This document shows, in pieces, positions 53,745 to 63,400 of a stretch of 64,000 bases of DNA. Location of the stretch: assembly GCA_034439755.1 (NCBI GenBank), contig JAWXAZ010000098.1, forward strand, positions 62,001 to 126,000, written 5' to 3'. The stretch comes from B1 sp034439755. Its GTDB lineage: Bacteria; Bacteroidota; Bacteroidia; UKL13-3. Each line of letters begins with the position of its first letter. Position 1 is the first letter of the stretch. Below the pieces are notes generated by a model. The model did no database searches. It was not told the origin of the DNA and saw only the letters and a program-made list of their open reading frames with translations. Position numbers and translations under genes: made by a program.

Positions 53745-56033
53745 ATGAGAAAATCAAATTTACTTTTGTTCACATTTTGTTTGCCCCTATTTTTGTTTGC
53801 CCAGCCTGTTCAATTTAATTTGAGCAACAAGACCAGCATTAGCATGAATGGCACCGATACGTTGGTATATCCTTTTACGGGGGGGGTTAATGCTCCACAA
53901 TTTTATAAAATTGAATTGGATGGCGATGGCATAAAAGATTTATTTGTTTTTGATAGGGTAGGCAATAAGGTGACGACTTTTTTGTTTAAGGGTGGTAAGT
54001 ATGTTTATGCGCCACTATATGAAAGTCAGTTTCCGCCTTTGTTTAAGTGGGTGATTTTAAAAGATTATAATGGCGATGGCAAAGAAGATATTTTTACCGA
54101 AGTTGATTATAATGCGCAACCAGATAAAAGTAAATACATTTCTTCTAACGGCATAAGGGTGCTTAAAAATGTGAGTACCGTACCGGGGAAATTAGCTTGG
54201 TTTCAAGAAAAAAATCAATTGATGGATACCGGCTTGGATGTTCTGCCGCCTTCTAATATTGCTATATCCAATGCCGATTTACCTGCCTTTGAGGATATGG
54301 ATAAGGATGGTGATTTGGATATTTTATTGATGCCTTTTGGAAAAAATGTAATTACTTATTATCAAAACCTAACCAAGGAATTAAATCTCCCAAGCGATTC
54401 GTTGAAGTTCATTTTCCGCGATGAATGCTGGGGTTACATGTCGTACCTAGTTAACACCAACGGGTTTCTTTTGGGCGATAAGAGTTCTTGTTATAGAAAT
54501 TATAAGCAGGCTAAACACAATGGCACCACGCTCACTTTATTGGATGCCGATAATGATGGCGACCAAGATTTGATTTATGGCGATGTGAGTTTTTCTGGTT
54601 TGGTTTATCTCGAAAATGGACGTGCTAATTATTCTATGCAAACAGATTCTATACTTTCTCAAGACACCATTTTTCCGAAAAACTCTATCCGTGCTTCGGT
54701 TGATTTATTTCCAGCCACATTTATTTTAGATGTTGACAATGATGGCAAGCGCGATATGCTAGTAGCACCAAATGCCGATGCTGCTGCTAAAAATAAAGAC
54801 CAGGTTTTGTATTATAAAAATACGGGGACAAATGCTGTACCTGTGTTTACTTATCAGAATAACCAGTTTTTGGTAGGACAAACATTTGATTTGGGTGGGG
54901 GTAGTTTTCCAAATTGGGTTGACATAGATGCCGATGGCGACCAAGATTTAATTGTGGCCACACAAGGGGAATTTACGCAAACGGCCAATTCAAATGATCG
55001 TTTGTATTTCTTTAAAAATGTGGGTACTGCACAAAAGGCTATTTATGTTTTGGCCGATTCAAATTTCTTAAATATTAATGCCACTACGCCAAAAATTCAG
55101 CGCATCATTCCGAGTTTTGGCGATTTAACTGGAGATGGAAAAGTAGATTTAGTGATTGGCGATTTAAATGGCAAGATTCATTTTTATGAGAATACCAGCG
55201 TGGGGGCTAATATTTCATTTGTGAAGAAAAGTTCCGATTATTTTAGCATGTATGGTGGCACTTCTGCGGCACCGCAATTATTCGATTTAAATAAGGATGG
55301 GAAATTAGACATTGTATTGGGCAGAAAGAACGGAAGTTTGGCTTATTTTGAGAATAAGGGTACGGCTACAGCACCAGATTTTACTGCTAGTCCCAGCATT
55401 GACTCAATAGGAAAAATTACTTCTGCAGAGGTTTTTATGAGCGGTGGTACACCTTATTATTTTGATGGTTATTCTATTCCGCATGTATGCGATTTAGACA
55501 AAGATGGTCGGTTCGAAATTTTGGTTGGCAGCGATCAAGGAAGGGTATTTTTATTCAGAAATTTTGAAGCCAATCCGAACCGTGTTTGTGACGAAATAAG
55601 TAAAATATATTCTGATGCTGTGGGTGTTCCACATGCCGATTTATTTTTTGGGGTTCGATCAGCAGTTACTACCGCAGATATTGATGGCGATGGTGTAAAT
55701 GAGGTCTTGATTGGCAATGCCCGTGCTGGATTAAGGATGTATAGTGCCAAGATCAATGGCGTAATAAGTTCTGTGAAAGAGCAAACCAATGAGACACCAA
55801 ATTGGGTTTTGTATCCAAATCCCGCTCAGTCATTTATTTCGGTTCGAACCGATAAAAATTGCAGCAAGCTTGGATTTGAAATCTATGATTTATTGGGCCA
55901 ATTGCAGTCTTCTGGCAAAATGGATGCTTATGAAACTAAGATAGACCTTAGCTCTTTAACCCCCGGAATTTATTTCTTAAAAGGTTCAGATTTGGAAGGT
56001 AATTCATACGTTGCCAGATTCTTAGTGCAATAA
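53745..56033 (+). CDS. VCBS/FG-GAP repeat protein with T9SS sorting domain
   Basis: 762 residues from the ATG at 53745, which begins a signal peptide (MRKSNLLLFTFCLPLFLFAQ); the 26 residues upstream in frame are not signal-like. The body is a beta-propeller of VCBS/FG-GAP blades with many calcium-loop motifs (DYNGDGKED, DMDKDGDLD, DADNDGDQD, DINDGDG-like variants), and the C-terminus is a T9SS sorting domain (WVLYPNPAQSF, YDLLGQ, LTPGIYFLKG). A surface-exposed or released adhesin or scaffold is likely; no enzyme motif is seen. Confidence 0.9.
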   Translation: MRKSNLLLFTFCLPLFLFAQPVQFNLSNKTSISMNGTDTLVYPFTGGVNAPQFYKIELDGDGIKDLFVFDRVGNKVTTFLFKGGKYVYAPLYESQFPPLFKWVILKDYNGDGKEDIFTEVDYNAQPDKSKYISSNGIRVLKNVSTVPGKLAWFQEKNQLMDTGLDVLPPSNIAISNADLPAFEDMDKDGDLDILLMPFGKNVITYYQNLTKELNLPSDSLKFIFRDECWGYMSYLVNTNGFLLGDKSSCYRNYKQAKHNGTTLTLLDADNDGDQDLIYGDVSFSGLVYLENGRANYSMQTDSILSQDTIFPKNSIRASVDLFPATFILDVDNDGKRDMLVAPNADAAAKNKDQVLYYKNTGTNAVPVFTYQNNQFLVGQTFDLGGGSFPNWVDIDADGDQDLIVATQGEFTQTANSNDRLYFFKNVGTAQKAIYVLADSNFLNINATTPKIQRIIPSFGDLTGDGKVDLVIGDLNGKIHFYENTSVGANISFVKKSSDYFSMYGGTSAAPQLFDLNKDGKLDIVLGRKNGSLAYFENKGTATAPDFTASPSIDSIGKITSAEVFMSGGTPYYFDGYSIPHVCDLDKDGRFEILVGSDQGRVFLFRNFEANPNRVCDEISKIYSDAVGVPHADLFFGVRSAVTTADIDGDGVNEVLIGNARAGLRMYSAKINGVISSVKEQTNETPNWVLYPNPAQSFISVRTDKNCSKLGFEIYDLLGQLQSSGKMDAYETKIDLSSLTPGIYFLKGSDLEGNSYVARFLVQ

Positions 56034-56058
56034 TTGCGTTTATAGCTTATAATTCTGA

Positions 56059-56087
56059 TTGCAAGCAGCAGAATTTGTATAATTTCG
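56059..56087 (+). promoter_or_regulatory. Probable kbl promoter
   Basis: TTG at 56059-56061, an 18-base spacer and TAATTTCG at 56080-56087, followed by 17 bases to the kbl ATG. The -7 octamer and its distance to the start codon are the same as for tdh. Confidence 0.45.
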
Positions 56088-56104
56088 TGCAAAATTTAAA
56101 TATT

Positions 56105-57295
56105 ATGTACGGTAATCTACAACAGCAACTACAAGCCGAATTATGCGAAATTGAATCGGCCGGATTATATAAGCGTGAACGTATTATTGCTTCTCCTCAA
56201 GGTGCAGAAGTAACTTTAGAGAGTGGACAAAAGGTGTTGATTTTTTGTGCCAACAATTATTTGGGATTATCTTCTCATCCTAGGGTGTTGGAGGCTGCTA
56301 AAAAAGCCATTGATACACACGGTTATGGAATGAGTTCTGTAAGGTTTATTTGTGGTACGCAAGATATTCATAAAACTTTGGAAGCAAAGATTGCTGAGTT
56401 CTTAGGAACGGAAGATACCATTTTATATGCAGCAGCTTTTGATGCCAATGGAGGTGTTTTTGAACCTTTGTTTAATGAGCAAGATGCTATCATAAGTGAT
56501 GCTTTGAATCATGCGAGTATCATAGATGGGGTGCGTTTGTGTAAGGCCGAGCGTTATAGGTATGAGCACAACAACATGGCCGATTTAGAGGAAAAGCTTA
56601 AGGCTACACAACATTGCAGAAACAGAATTATTGTTACCGATGGGGTATTTAGCATGGATGGAACCATTGCTCAATTAGATCATATTGTGGCTTTAGCAGA
56701 GAAGTATAACAGCTTAATACTGGTAGACGAATGTCATGCCAGTGGATTTATGGGCGATCATGGGAGAGGAACGCATGAGTATAGAAATGTGTTAGGTAAG
56801 ATAGACATCATTACTGGAACTTTGGGCAAAGCTTTGGGAGGTGCCATGGGCGGATTTACGAGCGGTAAGAAAGAGATTATTGAGTTGTTACGTCAGCGCA
56901 GCAGACCATATTTGTTTTCTAATACTTTGGCACCGTCTATTGTGGGGGCAAGTATAGAAGTATTGAATATACTTACCGAAACAACAGCGTTGCGCGATAA
57001 GTTGTGGGAAAGTACCCAATACTTTAGAAAAGAGATGACCGAGGCGGGTTTTGATATTAAGCCAGGCGAGCATCCAATTGTACCAGTAATGTTATATGAT
57101 GCAAAATTATCGCAAGATTTTGCTGCTAAATTATTGTTAGAAGGTGTTTATGTGGTTGGCTTTTATTATCCAGTGGTACCAAAAGGTCAGGCTAGAATTC
57201 GTGTGCAGATTAGTGCAGGTCACGAGCGCCATCATTTGGACGAGACCATAGCGGCATTTAAGAAAATAGGAAAAGAGTTGGGTGTAATAAAATAG
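56105..57295 (+). CDS. kbl: Glycine C-acetyltransferase (2-amino-3-ketobutyrate CoA ligase)
   Basis: 396 residues from the ATG at 56105, matching the usual length and the MYGNLQQQLQAEL start. It is a fold-type I PLP enzyme: Asp208 and His211 in VDECHASG, and the PLP-binding Lys242 in GTLGKALGGAMGG. It cleaves 2-amino-3-oxobutanoate with CoA into glycine and acetyl-CoA. With the SDR threonine dehydrogenase 6 kb upstream it completes the threonine catabolic route. Confidence 0.95.
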   Translation: MYGNLQQQLQAELCEIESAGLYKRERIIASPQGAEVTLESGQKVLIFCANNYLGLSSHPRVLEAAKKAIDTHGYGMSSVRFICGTQDIHKTLEAKIAEFLGTEDTILYAAAFDANGGVFEPLFNEQDAIISDALNHASIIDGVRLCKAERYRYEHNNMADLEEKLKATQHCRNRIIVTDGVFSMDGTIAQLDHIVALAEKYNSLILVDECHASGFMGDHGRGTHEYRNVLGKIDIITGTLGKALGGAMGGFTSGKKEIIELLRQRSRPYLFSNTLAPSIVGASIEVLNILTETTALRDKLWESTQYFRKEMTEAGFDIKPGEHPIVPVMLYDAKLSQDFAAKLLLEGVYVVGFYYPVVPKGQARIRVQISAGHERHHLDETIAAFKKIGKELGVIK

Positions 57296-57300
57296 ACGCT

Positions 57301-57377
57301 TAACATTGCCATAACATATAATTAATCTTGGGCTAACTTAGGTATAACCTTGGGGTAATTTTGGGCTGATACTTTTG
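57301..57377 (+). promoter_or_regulatory. Six 11-bp-spaced TAAC repeats plus -7 box (Pho-box-like)
   Basis: TAAC or TAAT begins at 57301, 57312, 57323, 57334, 57345 and 57356, an exact 11-base period. Written as octamers the units resemble the CTTAACCT-N3 form of Pho boxes (for example TATAACCT and GCTAACTT). The -7 box TACTTTTG (57370-57377) starts 14 bases after the last repeat, and the receptor ATG is 17 bases further on. Direct repeats at 11 bp are the usual binding pattern of OmpR/PhoB-family regulators. Confidence 0.65.
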
Positions 57378-57394
57378 CCTCAATTTCAACGCAT

Positions 57395-60313
57395 ATGAAA
57401 TTGAGAATAACATTTTTATTGTTTCTTGTATTTGGATTGATACAGGCAAACGCTGCCTCGGGCACGGGCAAAATATCGGGCAAAGTGGTTGATAAAAAGA
57501 CCGCGGAAGAATTAATTGGCGTAACAGTGGTTGTAGAAGGCACCAGTTTTGGTGCTGCCACAGATTATGAAGGTAAATTTATTATTGGCAATTTAAAGCC
57601 AGGTTTGTATAACCTTATTTTGAGCTACGTTTCTTACGAAAAGAAAATAGTGAAAGATGTGGAAGTGAAAGCTGGCGAGGTAACCAATATTAGTGTTAGC
57701 ATTGTGCAAACACAACGTGAGTTAAACGAAGTGGTGGTGCAAGCCGAGATGAGACGCGAAAACGCCAGTACTTTGTTGTTAACGCAAAAGAAAAGTACAT
57801 CTATTTCTGATGGGGTTTCTGCCGACATGATTAAGAAAACGCCAGACGCAACCACAGGCGATGTAATGAAGCGTGTGAGTGGTACGTCTATTCAGGACAA
57901 TAAATTTGCGGTGATTCGTGGCTTAAACGACCGTTATAATACTGCTTATATTAATGGTGCACCATTGCCTAGTTCTGAAAGTGATAGAAAGGCATTTTCG
58001 TTTGATATTATTCCTTCGAACATGCTTGATAACATGGTGATCAACAAATCGGCTACGCCCGATTTGCCAGGAGATTTTTCTGGTGGATTAATTACCATTA
58101 ACACCAAAGACATTCCAGAGAAAAAATTTACTTCTGTTTCAATGGGAGGAAGCTTTCATAGCATTTCTACTTTTAAAGAAGGCAATACCTATAATGGTGG
58201 CAAAACCGATTGGTTAGGCCTAGACGATGGAACCAGAGCCCTTCCTAGTGGCTTACCCGAAAGAGGTGCTTATAACAGCCAATCTATAGAAGATAAAATT
58301 AACAATAGCAAGGAGTTTAATGGCGATTGGAAAACACAGAAAATTAAGGCATTGCCAATGAATTACTCGATGCAATTATCGGGGGGAAATTCTTATAAAG
58401 TTGGAAAGAAAGATGAGTTTGGTTTTATTGTTTCTGCTAGTTACAGCAATTCTAACAAGAATTCTTATGTAGAAAGAAATCAATTTAATAGGCCAATAGA
58501 TGCCATTGATAACCAAATCGTAAATAGTTATAAAGATTCGGTTACCAAGAATGAAACTTTAATGGGCTTAATGGCCAACTTTGGGTATAAATTGGGCAAC
58601 AAGGGCAAGATTAGTTTTAAGAATGCCTATACCATTAACAGCGAAGATCAAACTATCTTAAGATCGGGCAACGATGATTATACCAGTGAGCAATTGCCTC
58701 TAGTAAGAAATACTTATTATAATTTTTCGCAAAGTAAATTATTGACTTCTCAGTTATCTGGCGAACATTTTGTTTCTACCGCCAAGACCAAAATTAAGTG
58801 GGTATTAAACAACAATATTATTGATAGACAAGTGCCAGATTTTAGGCGTTTCTCTACTTTCTCTACTATAATGGATGCAGGCACAGGTGCATACACTCCT
58901 TATGCTGCAAAATTTACCAATAGCAATCCAGACATTACCCAGGCAGGGAGGTTTTTTTCTAGCCTAAACGAGGTCATTAGAAGTGCAAGTTTAGATTTAC
59001 AAAGACCATTGGAATTTGCCACTACCAAACATTTAAAAACTGAGGCCAAGGTGGGTGGTTTTATTCAAGGTCGTACCCGCGATTTTGAAGCACGTGCTTT
59101 TGCACCTATTTTAAAATTGTCTGGCTTAGCAAGGAATAAATTTTTAGAGGGTTCACTAGATACGATGTTTCAATCGAGCAATTATTCTAAGGACTTTTAT
59201 TTTGATGAAGACTTTAGGGCGCAAGATATTTATTCGGCCAGTTCTAATTTAAAAGCTGGGTATTTAATGTTGGATCAGCGCATTTATTCGAGACTAAGAG
59301 CCGTTTATGGCGTACGTTTTGAGTCGTATAACCAAAAATTAAATTCGTTTGAAAAGAATAGCAATCCACCAGCACCAATTTCTGTGGATACCATCTTTAA
59401 CGATTGGTTGCCATCTGTGAATCTTACTTACGAGTTAACCGAAAAAGTAAACTTGCGTGCTTCAGCATTTAAATCGGTGGCCCGCCCAGAGTTTAGAGAA
59501 ATTGCCCCATTTGCATTTTACGATTTTAATTTAAACACTGTAGTAACAGGTAAGCCAACCTTAACCAGAACCCGTATCAATAATTACGATTTAAGGTTTG
59601 AATACTTCCCTGGAGAAGGCCAGTTAATTTCTGCTTCTTTGTTCTATAAAGAGTTTATCAATCCAATTGAGAATGTTTATGAATATATTGGTAGCGATGC
59701 CACACAAGGATATTCGAGCGATGCCAAAGCAACCAATTATGGATTGGAGTTAGAGTTAAGAAAGAACTTTGGTTTTGTAGATGAGTTAACTGGAACAAAA
59801 TGGATGCATAATTTAACATTCACTTGTAATTATGCTTACATCGTTTCGGAAGTAGTATTGGATCAAAGCGTATCCTTAAGCAAATATGGATCGCGTCCGT
59901 TACAGGGACAATCGCCTTATATTTTTAATACAAGTTTACAATATTATGAAGCAAAATCTGGTTTATCATTTGCCTTGTTTGCCAATAAAATTGGCAGAAG
60001 AATAGCCTTTGTTAGGGCTAAAAATGGTGAAGCACCAGACTTATGGGAAAACCCAAGAACAGTAATTGATTTCTCTGTTTCGAAGAGAATTGTGAAAGGC
60101 TTAGAAGCTAAATTTTCTATCAACGATTTATTGGCTCAGGACTTAGTTTTTTATCAAGACAACAACGGAAATGGCAAGTTGGATGATTTTAACAAAGAGG
60201 CACTCATTAACAATGCAACTAGTTCTACAAGCGAGCGTTTAAACATGGACAATGTAATGTTTAAATACAAAATGGGATACAATGTTTCGTTTAGTTTAAG
60301 TTACAAATTCTAA
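57395..60313 (+). CDS. TonB-dependent outer-membrane receptor
   Basis: 972 residues. Signal peptide (about 1-21), a carboxypeptidase-regulatory-like beta-sandwich (GKISGKVVDKKTAEELIGVTV to about 115), a plug domain with DVMKRVSGTSIQDNKFAVIRG and DLPGDFSGGLITI, then a 22-stranded-type barrel with alternating aromatic residues ending in SLSYKF. No SusD partner follows, so this is not a glycan SusCD pair. The upstream Pho-box-like array suggests starvation control, perhaps for phosphate-linked substrates; this is inference. It depends on a TonB-ExbB-ExbD motor. Confidence 0.93.
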   Translation: MKLRITFLLFLVFGLIQANAASGTGKISGKVVDKKTAEELIGVTVVVEGTSFGAATDYEGKFIIGNLKPGLYNLILSYVSYEKKIVKDVEVKAGEVTNISVSIVQTQRELNEVVVQAEMRRENASTLLLTQKKSTSISDGVSADMIKKTPDATTGDVMKRVSGTSIQDNKFAVIRGLNDRYNTAYINGAPLPSSESDRKAFSFDIIPSNMLDNMVINKSATPDLPGDFSGGLITINTKDIPEKKFTSVSMGGSFHSISTFKEGNTYNGGKTDWLGLDDGTRALPSGLPERGAYNSQSIEDKINNSKEFNGDWKTQKIKALPMNYSMQLSGGNSYKVGKKDEFGFIVSASYSNSNKNSYVERNQFNRPIDAIDNQIVNSYKDSVTKNETLMGLMANFGYKLGNKGKISFKNAYTINSEDQTILRSGNDDYTSEQLPLVRNTYYNFSQSKLLTSQLSGEHFVSTAKTKIKWVLNNNIIDRQVPDFRRFSTFSTIMDAGTGAYTPYAAKFTNSNPDITQAGRFFSSLNEVIRSASLDLQRPLEFATTKHLKTEAKVGGFIQGRTRDFEARAFAPILKLSGLARNKFLEGSLDTMFQSSNYSKDFYFDEDFRAQDIYSASSNLKAGYLMLDQRIYSRLRAVYGVRFESYNQKLNSFEKNSNPPAPISVDTIFNDWLPSVNLTYELTEKVNLRASAFKSVARPEFREIAPFAFYDFNLNTVVTGKPTLTRTRINNYDLRFEYFPGEGQLISASLFYKEFINPIENVYEYIGSDATQGYSSDAKATNYGLELELRKNFGFVDELTGTKWMHNLTFTCNYAYIVSEVVLDQSVSLSKYGSRPLQGQSPYIFNTSLQYYEAKSGLSFALFANKIGRRIAFVRAKNGEAPDLWENPRTVIDFSVSKRIVKGLEAKFSINDLLAQDLVFYQDNNGNGKLDDFNKEALINNATSSTSERLNMDNVMFKYKMGYNVSFSLSYKF

Positions 60314-60320
60314 AGGCGGT

Positions 60321-60352
60321 AATCAACAGGGTATGCCCGTACCTTGTTGATT
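60321..60352. other. 13-bp hairpin after the receptor gene
   Basis: AATCAACAGGGTA pairs with TACCTTGTTGATT (one G-T pair) around the loop TGCCCG. No T run follows directly; it may protect the receptor mRNA 3' end ahead of the terminator at 60363. Confidence 0.6.
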
Positions 60353-60362
60353 TCATATGCAT

Positions 60363-60396
60363 AAAAAGTCTCATGTTTTCATGGGGCTTTTTTTTT
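60363..60396 (+). terminator. Intrinsic terminator after the TonB receptor gene
   Basis: AAAAAGTCTCATG pairs with CATGGGGCTTTTT around TTTT, followed by further T. It separates the receptor from the next gene, so each has its own promoter. Confidence 0.8.
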
Positions 60397-60416
60397 GGTC
60401 TGAACCGAATAGCTAT

Positions 60417-60471
60417 TAACATTTTCATAACCTAACCTTAACCTTGAATCAACAGCTTGTCTATAATTTTG
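60417..60471 (+). promoter_or_regulatory. Second 11-bp-spaced TAAC array plus -7 box
   Basis: TAAC at 60417, 60428 and 60439 and CAAC at 60450 keep an exact 11-base period; one unit is the canonical CTTAACCT (60438-60445 region). The -7 box TAATTTTG (60464-60471) starts 14 bases after the last repeat, the same distance as at the TonB receptor promoter. The first 15 bases also match the start of that array at 13 positions. Confidence 0.65.
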
Positions 60472-60492
60472 GAGAATCAAATGATGATATAT

Positions 60493-63400
60493 ATGAAAAA
60501 GTTTAACCTTTTACTATTAGGTTGTTTTATTTCCCTTTTTTCTCTGGCGCAAAAGTCCAGAACCGTTAGTGGTGCCATTACTACCAACACCACATTTTAC
60601 AGCGACACTGTCTACACATTAGATGGGTATGTTTTTGTAAAAAACAATGCCGTTTTAACCATTCAACCAGGAACGGTGGTGAAAGGTAAAGCTGGCAATA
60701 AGTCAACGCTAATTATTACACGTAATGGCAGTATTCAAGCCAATGGAACAGCAAACAGACCTATTGTTTTTACCTCTGAGAAACCAACTGGTCAACGTAA
60801 CAAAGGCGATTGGGGTGGTGTGGTTATTTTAGGAAAAGCCATCATTAACAGACCAACAGATTGTACTACTTGTCCGGGTTCTACTGTAGCTGCTAGCGAA
60901 ACAGGTATTCAAAATGCCATTGAAGGCGATTTAGATAACGCTGCTGGCGATGCATTATATGGTGGAACAGATAACAACCACAGCTCGGGTGTGTTTAGGT
61001 ATGTGCGCATTGAATTTGCTGGCACTGTTATTACGCCAGGTAATGAAATCAACGGATTAACTTTTGGTGGCGTAGGTAAAGGTACTACCGTAGAATACGT
61101 GCAAGTATCTTTTGCAGATGATGATGCGTTTGAGTGGTTTGGTGGCAATGTAAATGCAAAATATTTAGTGTCGCACAGAAATGTGGACGACGATTTAGAT
61201 ACAGATTTTGGATTTAGTGGTAAGATACAATTTGCCATTTGCCAGAGAGACTCTGCTTTATTTGATATTGGTTCAGGCCCAACAACAAATGGCTTTGAAT
61301 CTGATAACGATGCGGCAGGAACAGAAGCTACGCCAAACACAGAAGCCGTATTCTCTAATATTACAGTTTTGGGTCCTCTAGCCAATGGTAAGCCATTGGG
61401 TTATAGCAACTCTTTTCAAAATGCCGCGCGCATTAGAAGAAACTCTTCTATGAGTTTATTTAACTCTGTTGTGATGGGTTACCCAGATGCAATTTTTGTA
61501 GATGGTGCTAGAAGCTCAAACAAATTTCAAAACGATACACTTTTTGTAAAGAACAATATTTTAGCGGGTAATTTAAGAGCGGTTAATGCTTCTACTTCGG
61601 GTGGTTCTAATCCTATAGCAACACGTGCAAAATTATTTGCTAGTGGCAACGACTCTATATTTTCTTCAGATAATATTCTTTTTAACCCCTTTAGTTATTT
61701 AGCGCCAGATTTTAGGCCAGCATTAAATTCACCAGCAAATTCTGGTGCTTCGTTTATAGGTTCAAAAATTAGCGATCCTTTCTTTACCCAAACATCTTTT
61801 AAAGGTGCAATGGGAAGCGAAAATTGGACAAATTGCTGGTGTAATTTCGACCCACAAACTGCAGATTATACCAACGGTAATATCAACAACATGCCATTAA
61901 CGTACGATGCAGGAAAAGACTCTGCTATTTGTTCTGGTAAATCATTAGTTATTGGTCAGAACTTAACGGGTGCATACAAAGCGTTATGGATGCCGGCTAC
62001 AGGATTAAGTTCTATCACTGCTGCTCGTCCCACTGCTAACCCAAGTGTTACCACAAAATATTTTGTAACCATAAGCGATAGCATTACAGGTTGTTTTTTA
62101 ATGGATAGCATTCTTGTTACTGTTAATCCTAATCCATCTGCTAACTTTACTTCGGTTGCAGGTGCAACTGGCTTGGTAACCTTTACCAATACATCTACTA
62201 ATGCTACTACTTATTCTTGGAATTTTGGAGATGGAAACAATTCTACTTCTGCTAATCCTACGCATACTTATGCAGCCAACGGTGTTTATAATGTAACCTT
62301 AACTGCTACAAGTGGTGCTTGTATTAATGTTACTTCTCGTCAGGTAAATGCAAGTGGAATTGCTTCGCAATTAAGAGCATTCACTGGCGACATTACTAGC
62401 AACACAACTTTTTATAACGACACCATTTATATCATCAATGGATATACCTATGTAAAAAACAATGCGGTATTAACCATTCAGCCAGGAACCATCATTAAAG
62501 GTGGTGCAAATAAGGCCTCTTTAATTATTACCAGAAATGGAAGCATCATTGCAAACGGCACCAAAAACCAACCAATTGTGTTTACCTCTGGCAAGCCTGC
62601 TGGACAGCGTAACAAAGGCGATTGGGGTGGTGTGGTAATTTTAGGAAAAGCCGTCATTAACAGACCTACAGATTGTACTACTTGTCCGGGTTCTGCAGTA
62701 GCCGCTGGCGAAGCGGGAATTCAAAATGCCATTGAAGGCGATTTAGACAATGCCACTGGCGATGCTTTATATGGTGGAAATGATAATAACCACAGCTCTG
62801 GTTCATTGAAATATGTGCGTATTGAATATGCTGGAACAGTAATTACGCCAGGTAATGAAATTAACGGATTAACTATGGGTGGTTTAGGTAAAGGAACCAC
62901 CTTGGAGCATATCCAAGTTTCATTTGCAGACGACGATGCTTTTGAGTGGTTTGGTGGAAATGTAAATGCCAAATACTTGGTTTCATATCGCAATGTGGAC
63001 GATGATTTAGATGTTGATTTTGGTTTCTCGGGTAAGGTGCAATTTGCCATCTGCCAAAGAGATTCTGCTTTATTTGATATCGGTTCAGGCCCAACAACAA
63101 ATGGTTTTGAATCTGATAACGATGCAGCAGGAACAGAAGCTAAGCCCTATACAGACCCAACCTTTTCTAATATTACCGTATTAGGTCCTTTAGCTAATGG
63201 CATTCCATTGGGATATAGTAATTCATTTCAGAATGGTGCGCGTATCAGAAGAAATTCTTCTACAAGCCTTTTCAATTCTATTATCATGGGTTACCCAGAT
63301 GCCGTTTTTATTGATGGTGCGCGTTCTGTAAACAAGAATCAAAATGACACCTTATTGTTTAAAAATAATATTTTGGCTGGTAATTTAAGAGCGGTTAATG

